A stretch of 20,616 nucleotides of DNA, taken from contig CAYPOY010000063.1 in the NCBI GenBank assembly GCA_964412395.1, positions 1 through 20,616 of the forward strand. Reading direction: 5' to 3'. Of the stretch, positions 1-7,300 are shown piece after piece. How positions within the stretch are numbered: the first letter of the stretch is position 1; each line of letters begins with the position of its first letter. The position numbers were made by a program, and so were the translations under genes. The stretch comes from CAYPOY01 sp964412395. Its GTDB lineage: Bacteria; Chloroflexota; Anaerolineae; B4-G1. The notes under the pieces were generated by a model. That model was not told the DNA's origin. It did not search any database and worked only from the letters and a program-made list of their open reading frames with translations.

Positions 1-1
1 A

Positions 2-538
2 GCAGAGGCGCAGAGGAGCAGGGGAGCGGTGGAGGGTTTCGCCAGAGCGCTGGTGCCGGTGTTGCCGGAGGGGTTGACCGTACACGAGGTGCGCGCTGTG
101 GAACCGCGAGGGCCAGCGCTGCAGACGCAGGTCGTATCGGCGGAGTACCGCGTGACGGTCGAGTGGGATCCTGAGCTTATCGAAGGATGGGATGAGCCAG
201 CAAAACAGATCAAGGCGCGCATTGAGCGGGCGCTGGCGGCGACGGAACTACCGCACGAACGGCGTGGCCGGCGGTACGACCTGCGCCCGCTGATCGAGCA
301 ATTGTGGCTGGAGCGGTGTCCTGAGCTTGTCGAAGGGCAGGCGGCCGCGGGCGAAGCGGTGCTGGGAATGCGCCTGGCGGCCCGCGCGGGGGCCGCTGCT
401 CGCCCCGAGGCGGTGCTGGAGGTGCTGGGGATGGGCGGAGCGTTCTCCCGCTATCACCGCAGGCGGCTACTATTAGCCACTGCACAGGGTGACGACAAGG
501 AGTTCGCACCCCGGAACCCGACTTCCAAACCTTCTTGA
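2..538 (+). CDS. DUF2344 / TIGR03936-type radical-SAM-linked protein, 3' part
   Basis: The frame is open to the left edge of the window, so the 5' end lies outside; the GTG at 29 is probably internal. Residues around PVLPEGLTVHEVRAVEPRGP and QTQVVSAEYRV resemble the C-terminal half of the DUF2344 family, which usually sits beside a B12-binding radical SAM gene and just upstream of rplU, as here. Its biochemical role is not established. Two in-frame copies of a 17-bp repeat (170-186 and 320-336) add the peptides PELIEG and PELVEG, the second between the family-like stretches LRPLIEQLWLER and AVLGMRLAARAG. The C-terminal tail after about 480 looks non-conserved. The TGA at 536-538 overlaps the ATG of the next small frame. 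Family call is good; exact function unknown. Confidence 0.75.
   Translation, partial: AEAQRSRGAVEGFARALVPVLPEGLTVHEVRAVEPRGPALQTQVVSAEYRVTVEWDPELIEGWDEPAKQIKARIERALAATELPHERRGRRYDLRPLIEQLWLERCPELVEGQAAAGEAVLGMRLAARAGAAARPEAVLEVLGMGGAFSRYHRRRLLLATAQGDDKEFAPRNPTSKPS
170..186 (+). repeat. 17-bp dispersed repeat, copy 1 (variant)
   Basis: CCTGAGCTTATCGAAGG differs at one base from the copy at 320-336. It lies in frame in the DUF2344 gene and encodes PELIEG. The consensus form is a short repeat met in many bacterial genomes (recalled, not searched). Confidence 0.5.
320..336 (+). repeat. 17-bp dispersed repeat, copy 2
   Basis: CCTGAGCTTGTCGAAGG, exactly 150 bp from copy 1 and in the same reading frame, encoding PELVEG. 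The spacing is a multiple of three, so both copies read as the same peptide. Confidence 0.65.
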
Positions 539-714
539 TGGAACCCACCTGCCGGGAACGGGCCGGTGCTCACTTCGGCCCGATCCTGCGCCATGTGCGC
601 ATCCTCTCCCCCATCCAGATCGAAGACGACCTGGAAGCCCACCTCTCCGCCGCGGAGTTCCGAGACCCGCTGCAACTGGTGTGGTCTTCTCTCCCGGTCA
701 CTATGGCCGGTTGA
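538..714 (+). CDS. small hypothetical protein (58 aa), possible gene remnant
   Basis: The ATG at 538 overlaps the upstream stop as TGATG, and the frame ends with TGA at 712-714, inside the -35 box of the rplU promoter. Codons strongly prefer C or G in the third position, as expected of genuine coding DNA here (for example the run encoding ILRHVRILSPIQIEDDLEAH). The same frame is also open and protein-like upstream to about 493, so this may be the 3' remnant of a longer gene rather than a complete small one. No family recognised. No clear ribosome binding site; expression would depend on coupling to the DUF2344 gene. Confidence 0.4.
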   Translation: MEPTCRERAGAHFGPILRHVRILSPIQIEDDLEAHLSAAEFRDPLQLVWSSLPVTMAG

Positions 715-738
715 CAAAACCGGGAGATTCGGTATAAT
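711..738 (+). promoter_or_regulatory. strong sigma70-type promoter of the rplU operon
   Basis: TTGACA at 711-716 and TATAAT at 733-738, both perfect consensus, with a 16-bp spacer. Predicted start is near 745, giving a leader of about 50 nt before the GTG of rplU. This promoter should drive rplU-rpmA-rpmE and possibly tdk and the hpt pair. Confidence 0.85.
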
Positions 739-797
739 GCCTTGCGGTGGCCGGGCCATCAGGCGCGGTCTCTATCGTGTGATTAGGAGGGATTATC

Positions 798-1109
798 GTG
801 TATGCGGTTGTGAGGTCTGGCACACGGCAGTACCGGGCCAGCGTGGGCGATACGGTCGTCGTCGAACGGCTGCCTGTCGAGGTCGGCCAGCGACTTGAGC
901 TAGACGAGGTATTGCTGGTCGCCGACGGAGAGCAGGTCAAGGTCGGCCGGCCTACCGTCGAAGGGGCCAGGGTGCTGGCGACGGTGGTCGCACAGGAGAA
1001 AGGCCCCAAAATTCGGATTTTCAAGTATCATCCCAAGAAGCGGTATCGCCTGCGCGCCGGTCACCGGCAGCGCTACACGCGGTTGCAGGTGGATGAGATT
1101 GTAGTGTAG
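798..1109 (+). CDS. rplU: 50S ribosomal protein L21
   Basis: This 103-residue protein has the normal L21 length. The start MYAVVRSGTRQYRASVGDTV matches the family's N-terminus, and the middle (VLATVVAQEKGPKIRIFKYHPKKRYR) and end (GHRQRYTRLQVDEI) are typical of the 23S rRNA-binding region. L21 binds 23S rRNA in the large subunit. The GTG start at 798 is preceded by AGGAGGG at 786-792 with good spacing. It is the first gene after the strong promoter at 711-738, and rpmA follows after 11 bp, the standard bacterial arrangement. Confidence 0.96.
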   Translation: MYAVVRSGTRQYRASVGDTVVVERLPVEVGQRLELDEVLLVADGEQVKVGRPTVEGARVLATVVAQEKGPKIRIFKYHPKKRYRLRAGHRQRYTRLQVDEIVV

Positions 1110-1120
1110 GAGAACGTGAG

Positions 1121-1381
1121 ATGGCACACAAGAAAGGTGGCGGCAGCAGCCGGAACGGGCGCGATAGTCGCGCCAAGCGCCTGGGCATAAAGAAATACGG
1201 TGGTGAGGCTGTACACATGGGCCACATTATCGTGCGACAGCGCGGCATGCGCATCAAGCCAGGTACCAACGTAAGGGTGGGCAAGGACTACACTCTCTTC
1301 GCTACTGCCGATGGCTTCGTACGCTTTGAGCACATCCGAGGAAACCGCAAGCGCGTGGGCGTGTACCCAACGCGGGCGTAG
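1121..1381 (+). CDS. rpmA: 50S ribosomal protein L27
   Basis: An 86-residue protein of normal L27 length. It starts MAHKKGGGSSRNGRDSRAKR, the classic N-terminus that reaches toward the peptidyl transferase centre, and continues with GGEAVHMGHIIVRQRGMRIKPG and the conserved C-terminal region ending RKRVGVYP. Unlike Firmicutes L27 there is no cleavable N-terminal extension before the AHKKGGG. Ribosome binding site GGAG at about 1109-1112. Co-transcribed between rplU and rpmE. Confidence 0.97.
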   Translation: MAHKKGGGSSRNGRDSRAKRLGIKKYGGEAVHMGHIIVRQRGMRIKPGTNVRVGKDYTLFATADGFVRFEHIRGNRKRVGVYPTRA

Positions 1382-1390
1382 GGAGTGGCT

Positions 1391-1897
1391 ATGAAGGAAA
1401 ACATTCACCCCGAGTTCTATCCCGAAGCCCAGGTGATCTGTGCCTGCGGCAATACCTGGACCGTGGGCTCGACGGCGCCGGTCATCCGCACCGACATCTG
1501 CTCCAAGTGTCACCCATTCTTCACTGGCGAGCAGCGCATCGTGGACGCCGGCGGACAGGTGGAGCGCTTCATGAGAAAACTGGAGCGACGCGAGCAGATG
1601 CTCGCCGATGCAGAGAAACGCAAGTCAATGGCGACCTCCCCCGAACTCCCGATCACGGAACTGGAAATCAGTTCCCGCGCCCAGAAGGTGCTGGTCGGTG
1701 CCGGCATCAAGACCGTGGACGACGCGTTGGTCAAGTTGGAGGAGGGCGACGAGACTCTGACCAACCTGAGAGGGTTTGGTCTCAAGTCGCTGGCGACGCT
1801 GAAGAAGCGGCTGCGCGCCCATGCCTTCATCTTGCCAGGAGACGAGATACCGGAAGAGGCCAACGAAGCAGAAGAGACCGGCGAAACAGCAGACTAG
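1391..1897 (+). CDS. rpmE: 50S ribosomal protein L31 fused to an RNA polymerase alpha-CTD-like HhH domain
   Basis: Residues 1-70 are zinc-type L31: MKENIHPEFYPEAQVICACG, then C17, C19, C37 and C40 (CAC...CSKC) and HPFFTGEQRIVD. After a charged helix (RKLERREQMLADAEKR) comes an extra domain of about 60 residues: LPITELEISSRAQKVLVGAG, then IKTVDDALVKLEEG and NLRGFGLKSLATLKKRL. This follows the alpha-CTD pattern of RNA polymerase (LELTVRSANCL...NLGKKSLTEIK), including the Arg, Gly, Lys and Ser that in E. coli alpha contact UP-element DNA. An acidic tail ends the protein. Ordinary L31 is about 65-90 residues; this is 168. ATG 1391 is preferred over GTG 1385 because of the L31 N-terminus and GGGAG at 1381-1385. 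The fusion's role (RNA or DNA contact, ribosome-polymerase coupling) is inference. Confidence 0.9.
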   Translation: MKENIHPEFYPEAQVICACGNTWTVGSTAPVIRTDICSKCHPFFTGEQRIVDAGGQVERFMRKLERREQMLADAEKRKSMATSPELPITELEISSRAQKVLVGAGIKTVDDALVKLEEGDETLTNLRGFGLKSLATLKKRLRAHAFILPGDEIPEEANEAEETGETAD

Positions 1898-1917
1898 GAG
1901 GACGGCAGAGTATCCAT

Positions 1918-1944
1918 AGGGGCAGGTGTACGCCATCTGCCCCT
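1918..1944 (+). terminator. hairpin between rpmE and tdk, possible terminator or attenuator
   Basis: AGGGGCAG (1918-1925) and CTGCCCCT (1937-1944) form a perfect 8-bp stem with an 11-nt loop, followed by GTTTCTGTT, only partly T-rich. It lies in the 71-bp gap before tdk, so it may reduce read-through from the ribosomal genes into nucleotide salvage. Confidence 0.45.
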
Positions 1945-1968
1945 GTTTCTGTTGGGGAGAGGTATCGG

Positions 1969-2592
1969 ATGTACAACAAGCCTAGCAGTGGATGGATCGA
2001 GGTGATCTGCGGGAGCATGTTCTCCGGCAAGACGGAAGAATTGATCCGCCGCGTGCGCCGCGCCCAGATCGCCCGGCAGAAGGTGCAAGTTTTCAAGCCT
2101 GCGATAGACACACGCTACACCGAGCAAGGTGTGACCTCCCACAACGGGATGCAAGTCGAAGCGGTGCCAGTGGAGAGCACAGCGCAGTTGCGGGCACTGG
2201 TCGAACCGGACACGACGGTGATGGCGCTGGACGAGGCGCAGTTCTTCGACGACGATGTGGTGGCGCTGTGTGAGGAACTGGCCACCCAGAGGACGCGCGT
2301 TATCGTCGCCGGGCTGGATATGGACTTCCGAGGGGAGCCCTTCGGGCCGATGCCCACGCTAATGGCACGGGCGGAGCAGGTGGACAAACTTCAGGCCATC
2401 TGCGTAGTGTGCGGAGGGCCGGCCAGCCGCACGCAACGATTGATCAACGGCCAGCCAGCAGCCTACGACGATCCGATTATCCTGGTAGGAGCCAGCGAGG
2501 TGTACGAGGCACGCTGTCGGGGCTGTCACGTGGTTCCAAACCCCAACGGCGATGACGGCCTTGAGGGAGTGGAGAGCGATGAAACTTCCTGA
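1969..2592 (+). CDS. tdk: thymidine kinase, type II
   Basis: A 207-residue protein of normal bacterial length. It phosphorylates thymidine to dTMP in pyrimidine salvage. P-loop GSMFSGKT at residues 15-22; DEAQFF from residue 88 holds the catalytic acidic residue; the lasso domain has two Cys pairs (CVVCGG and CRGC) for zinc, and the substrate loop contains YEARC. ATG 1969 follows GGGGAGAGG at 1954-1962. The reading frame continues open upstream across rpmE, but that part is a shadow. The 3' end overlaps the start of the next gene by 14 bp, suggesting translational coupling. Confidence 0.95.
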   Translation: MYNKPSSGWIEVICGSMFSGKTEELIRRVRRAQIARQKVQVFKPAIDTRYTEQGVTSHNGMQVEAVPVESTAQLRALVEPDTTVMALDEAQFFDDDVVALCEELATQRTRVIVAGLDMDFRGEPFGPMPTLMARAEQVDKLQAICVVCGGPASRTQRLINGQPAAYDDPIILVGASEVYEARCRGCHVVPNPNGDDGLEGVESDETS

Positions 2593-3124
2593 TGCGATTG
2601 AGAGGATATTGCTGGACGAGGAGACAATCGCGGCGCAGGTGTGCGAACTGGCGGCCCAGATCAGCGCTGACTATGCCGACGCCGATGATCTGGTGCTGGT
2701 CGGGGTACTGAAGGGGGCCTTCATCTTCATGGCCGATCTGGCCCGCCATCTGACGGTACCCCACCGCGTGGACTTCATCGCCCTTTCCAGTTACAACCGG
2801 AACACGGTCAGCACGGGGGCGGTACGGCTGATTATGGACACGCGTGCCAGCATCACCGGTCGCCACGTGCTCGTCATCGAGGACATCGTGGACACAGGGT
2901 ACACGCTGGAGTACCTGCTGCGGACCTTCCACGCCCGCCAACCAGCCTCGCTACGCGCCTGCGCGCTCCTCAGCAAGCCGGAGCGCCACCAGATCGAGGT
3001 GTCGGTGGACTATCTAGGTTTCGAGATACCCGACGTGTGGGTGGTAGGGTACGGGCTGGACTATGCCGACCGCTTTCGCACACTGCCGTACATTGCTGCG
3101 CTGAAGCGGGAGGTGTACGAGTAA
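2579..3124 (+). CDS. hpt: hypoxanthine-guanine phosphoribosyltransferase, copy 1
   Basis: A 181-residue type I phosphoribosyltransferase that makes IMP or GMP from the base and PRPP. Motifs: VGVLKGAFIFMADL, SSYNRNTVSTGAV, PRPP loop VIEDIVDTGYTL, and GFEIPDVWVVGYGLDY in the base-binding region, ending LKREVYE. Two positions deviate from the usual bacterial sequence: SSYN instead of SSYG, and Trp at the position where HPRTs have the aromatic Phe that stacks on the purine (VWVVGY rather than EFVVGY). ATG 2579 follows GGGAG at 2565-2569; an upstream in-frame ATG at 2552 lacks family sequence. It overlaps tdk by 14 bp and precedes a second HPRT, so base preference may have diverged between the two. 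Confidence 0.9.
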   Translation: MKLPDAIERILLDEETIAAQVCELAAQISADYADADDLVLVGVLKGAFIFMADLARHLTVPHRVDFIALSSYNRNTVSTGAVRLIMDTRASITGRHVLVIEDIVDTGYTLEYLLRTFHARQPASLRACALLSKPERHQIEVSVDYLGFEIPDVWVVGYGLDYADRFRTLPYIAALKREVYE

Positions 3125-3151
3125 CCGGATGCTGGATGCTGGAGGGGGCAG

Positions 3152-3763
3152 ATGGGACTGCGAGATGACGTTGATAAGATATTGATCCCGGAGCAGGAGC
3201 TGCAAGCGCGAGTGGCGGAACTTGGACAGGCGATCAACACCACGTACACCGACGCTGACCGGCCACTCCTGGTTTGCGTGCTCAAGGGCGCGTTTATGTT
3301 CCTGGCCGACCTGACCCGCCATCTGGAGATACGGCACGAGGTAGACTTTATGGAAATCTCCTCCTACGGCGCGGGGACGGTGAGCAGCGGCGTGGTGCGC
3401 ATCCTCCTCGACCTGGAGCAGAACATTGAGAGGCGGCACGTGCTGATCGTGGAGGACATCATTGACTCAGGCCGCACGCTGGACTATATCACGCGCAACC
3501 TGGAGACGCGGAGACCAGCCAGTCTGCGGGTGTGCACGCTCTTGAGCAAGCCAGCGCGGCGTGAGATTGACGTGCCATTGGACTTCGTGGGCTTCGAGAT
3601 ACCGGACGAGTTCGTGATGGGATACGGGCTGGATTTCGCCGAGGAGTATCGAAATCTGCCGTTTATTGGGGTGTTGAAGGAAGAGGTGTATCAGGCAGCT
3701 ACAAATCATACATCCCCCCGTGCTCCTTCAGCCAGCGCTGGCGGTCGGCGTAGTCGGGGATGA
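3152..3763 (+). CDS. hpt: hypoxanthine-guanine phosphoribosyltransferase, copy 2, with C-terminal extension
   Basis: Second HPRT of the tandem pair, clearly homologous to copy 1 but more canonical: VCVLKGAFMFLADL, SSYGAGTVSSGVV, PRPP loop IVEDIIDSGRTL, GFEIPDEFVMGYGLDF. Copy 1 and most HPRTs stop at LKxEVY(E); here the frame runs on for about 22 more residues (from QAATNHTSP), rich in Ser, Arg and Gly and unlike the family. The tail is encoded opposite the 3' end of the convergent peptidase gene, with 65 bp of overlap, and probably arose by loss of the original stop. ATG 3152 follows GGAGGGGG at about 3140. A GATGCTG direct repeat lies in the 27-bp spacer between the two hpt genes. Confidence 0.9.
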   Translation: MGLRDDVDKILIPEQELQARVAELGQAINTTYTDADRPLLVCVLKGAFMFLADLTRHLEIRHEVDFMEISSYGAGTVSSGVVRILLDLEQNIERRHVLIVEDIIDSGRTLDYITRNLETRRPASLRVCTLLSKPARREIDVPLDFVGFEIPDEFVMGYGLDFAEEYRNLPFIGVLKEEVYQAATNHTSPRAPSASAGGRRSRG

Positions 3764-4397
3764 CGCGCTCCAGCCGCTCCCAGAAGGCGGCGTTGTGGTT
3801 GCGCTCGATGAGATGCACCAACTCGTGGGCCACCAGGTACTCAATCATCGAATGGGGCAGCATCGCTACCCTCCAATGGAAATAGAGGTGACCGCGCCGG
3901 TTGGATGAGCCCCAGCGGTAGCCCAGGTCCTGGATGTGAACCTCGCGGGGTTGGGCGCCGACTCGATCAGTGAGCGCGGCGAGTTGCCGATCCAGGATGG
4001 GACGCAAGTGGAGCGTGTACCAACGGATAAAGTGCTCTGGTGCCTGGGGGATGACGTCTCGGCGCAACTCAAAGCGGCTGCGGTAGAGACGTAGTGGGGG
4101 CTGCCGCCCGAGACCATCCACCACCTTGAGGCGGTAGCTGCGCCCCAGGTAGGGAAAACCCTCGCCCGAAACGTATTCCCTCGGCGACTTTGGCCGCGCC
4201 TGGGCCTCCTTCTCCGCCAGTTTGGTGTAAATCCAGACCCGGTTCTCCTCAACGAATTGCTCCAACGTTTCCAGAGGCGCCGCCGGCGGGGTCGCCAGCA
4301 CCAGGCTGCCGTCACGATCCACGATGATCTCCAGCGTGCGGCGCTGGGAGCTTTCGCGTATTTCAAAAGCCAGGTCATCAAAGACGAGAGTTTTCAT
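3699..4397 (-). CDS. YgjP/DUF45-type zinc metallopeptidase (M48-like)
   Basis: A 232-residue cytoplasmic protein with no signal peptide. The C-terminal half has the family signature: RWGSSNRRGHLYFHWRVAML, then VAHELVHLIERNHNAAFW near residue 190, with HExxH and a downstream His as zinc ligands, and PDYADRQRWLKEHG. Start: ATG at 4397 overlaps the HsdR stop as ATGA, a strong sign of translational coupling; a longer start at 4409 would lie inside hsdR. YgjP-like peptidases are repeatedly found beside type I restriction subunits (established association, role unknown). Its 3' end overlaps the convergent hpt copy by 65 bp. Substrate unknown. Confidence 0.88.
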   Translation of the reverse strand: MKTLVFDDLAFEIRESSQRRTLEIIVDRDGSLVLATPPAAPLETLEQFVEENRVWIYTKLAEKEAQARPKSPREYVSGEGFPYLGRSYRLKVVDGLGRQPPLRLYRSRFELRRDVIPQAPEHFIRWYTLHLRPILDRQLAALTDRVGAQPREVHIQDLGYRWGSSNRRGHLYFHWRVAMLPHSMIEYLVAHELVHLIERNHNAAFWERLERVIPDYADRQRWLKEHGGMYDL

Positions 4398-7300
4398 TGG
4401 TTGCACCACGTTTCACGTTTCACAAGCAGCGTATGATTTGCCCGCGCCGTCTGCAGGATCTGGTCCGCCAGCGCTTCCTGCTGCTCGAAAGGGGCCAGGT
4501 CATGATTGTCGAGGTAACGCACGATCTGGCCGCAAAGTTGCTCCTGGGCGATGGGCTTGCGCCAGAAGTCCACGCGGCTGATCTCGGCGCGGATCTGGTC
4601 AACCATCTCGACGGTGGTCGCGGCCAATCGCTCCCGTTCCTCGCCGGTGGGTCGGCCTTTGGGGGCAGCATCAGTCAACAGACGCAGGAAAGGCAGCAGG
4701 CTTCGGTCTTTGCGGCTCAGGTCTGCATATGCGGCGCGGTACTCGCGGATGAAGGCCCGCAGTGCTTTGACCCGGGCCTCCCAGTTGTCGGCAAAGGTCT
4801 GGAGGATCTGCTCCAACCGCTGGCTGAGTTTCTGGTAGTAGACCGGGTCTTCCTGGAAGTAGCGGCGGATGTGGTGGCGGGCGGCGAATTCCATCTCGGC
4901 GGCCTGGGCGCGCGGGGAGCGAATCCGCCCCACGTGCTCCTCAAAGTCGGCGGCCAGGATGTCAATCGGCGGGACCCTGGTGTCTATGCCCTGGGCAATG
5001 ACGTACTCATCAATCAACTGGCGTACCTTGGCCTCTGCGCCGGCGATGTTGAGGTGTTGGTCGCGGTAGCGCTTGAAGGCCCTGGCGCGGACCAGGCCCA
5101 ACTGTCTTGCATCAGGGACGTAGGGCAGTGCCTCGGGCCGGGGCAGGACGGTGTTGAGCGTCTGCAGAAACTCCTGCAGGTGGATGATGAACTGCGCCCG
5201 CAGCCGCGCGTCGTAGAGCAGGTTCACGCAGGCTTCGGTATCTCGCAGGTCGCAGCCGCGCGACGTGAAGAGCGAGACCGCGCGTTGGTGACGGTCGGCA
5301 AGCAGAGGGAGTTCATCGCGGATAGGGCGCAGCGCCCCCTCGATGTCGCTCTCGGCGTAGAGATCCAGGGCTGTTTTCAGATGGTGCGCCAGCCCGTAAT
5401 AGTCCACCACCAGGCCGCGGTCCTTGGTGCCGTAAGTGCGATTGACGCGGGCGATGGCCTGCAGCAACTCGTAGCCGCGCGCCGGACGATCCAGGTACAT
5501 CACCTGCTCCACAGGCGCGTCGAATCCGGTGAGCAGCATACTCTTGACGATGAGCATGGCGGTGGTGCCTTCGTCCTTTTCGAGATCGAAGGGCTTTTTG
5601 AAATCCTCTACGGCGGCGTCCTGCAGGCTCTGGCGTGTCCATTGCTTCCAAGAGGGTGGGTCGTTGTGGTAGGGGGAGATGACAGTCACGAACTTTGACC
5701 GGCGGATGCGATCCAGGTAGGGCAGCGCGTCTCGCAGGGGGTGGTCGGAAACCTTGCGAAGGTTCGGAACCTTCGCAAGGTTCTCCAGTTCAGCCACAAG
5801 CTCGCGCTGCGCTTTCACAAAGGCGGCCTGGTAGCGTACCGCCGCCAGGCGGCTGACGGCAACGACCTGGGCCTTGTAGCCATCGGGAAGGACGGTGGTG
5901 ACGTAGTGATGCAGCATGTCGCGGGCCTTGGCTGCGATGAGTTTCTCCGCCTCCAGTACGTCGCCGGTGGTGGCGTACCTGGCCTTGATGGCCTCCAGTT
6001 CCTCCCGCGTGCGCTCGCGGAACATGTCTTCGAAGAGTTGGTCCAGTGTCTCGCCGTCCGCCACGTCGCCCGGTGCGGTGCGACCCTCGTAGAGGATGCG
6101 CACGGTGGCGCCGTCTTGCTGCGATTGCCGGATGGTGTAGACATCTATGAAGGGGCCAAAGATGTCGTGGGTGGGCCTCTTGTCCGCCTCGATGATAGGT
6201 GTACCGGTGAAGCCGATCCTGGCGCAGTTAGGCAGCGCGGCCATCAGGTTGGCGTGGAGGGTGCTGGTGTGAGAGCGGTGGGCCTCGTCCACCAGGAGCA
6301 GAATCTCCTCAGACTCGTTGAGGGTGGGAAATGGGGCGATGTCCTCATCCTGTGCCGTCGCTTCGTCCAGGCTTTGGGCTTTCTGAATCATGCCAAAGAC
6401 CAGCCCCGCACCGGGCTGGCGCAGCAACTTGTGGAAATCAGTGACTTTCTTGGCCCGCTGCAACGGCTCGCCGGTGAGCGCGGCGGTTTCCGCCAGTTGC
6501 TTTTCCAGCTTGACTCGGTCGGTGATGGCAACGACCTTGAAGCGCCGCAGTTCGGGCAGCGTGCGCATCTTGCGCACCAGGAAGACCATCGTCAGGCTCT
6601 TGCCGGAGCCTTGCGTGTGCCATACGATGCCGCCGCGCTGGTCGGCCTCCCCATGTTCCCGACGGGTCTGGCCGTGGGTGAGGCGGACGACGGCCTTGTG
6701 GACGGCGCGGAACTGTTGGTAGCGCGGTACGATCTTGACGGTCTGCCCGCTGACCTGCGTGAACAGCGTAAAGTTGCGGACGATGTCGAGGAGATGCTCT
6801 GGGCACAGCATCCCCGCGACGAGCATCTGCTGGCCGCTGGCAGACTCCCTTCCTCCTCCCAGGGGGAAGGGTCGGGGATGGGGGTAACAGTCCTTCCACT
6901 CCAGGTAGTGCTCGTAGGAAGCGCCCACGGTGCCCACGCGCGCCGTCTCGAAGCAGGTGGCGACCATCACCTGCGCGTAGTGGAACAGTCGCTCGGCCCC
7001 CTCCGGCTCGGTTACCTCCTCGCGCCGGTTGGAGTAGCGCAGAAGTTGGGTGATGGCCTGGGTCAGTGGATCCTCCAGGTCTGGATTCTTGGCCTCGACG
7101 ACGACCAGCGGGATGCCGTTGACGAAGAGGACGAGATCGGGCACGATGTAGTCACGGCCGCCGGTGGCCCAGGGTGGATCAACGCGAAACTGATTGACGA
7201 CCAGGAAGTCGTTGCGCTCTGGGTGATCGAAATCAACGTACCGGACGGTGACGTGCTTCCCGGCGGGGCCTTCGACCGGAGTGCCTTTGAGCAGCAGGTC

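Noticed and set aside
1507..1968. N-terminal extension of thymidine kinase in the same frame
   Set aside because: It overlaps rpmE in another phase, has Arg/Gly-rich shadow composition, and ATG 1969 with a good ribosome binding site gives the normal kinase length.
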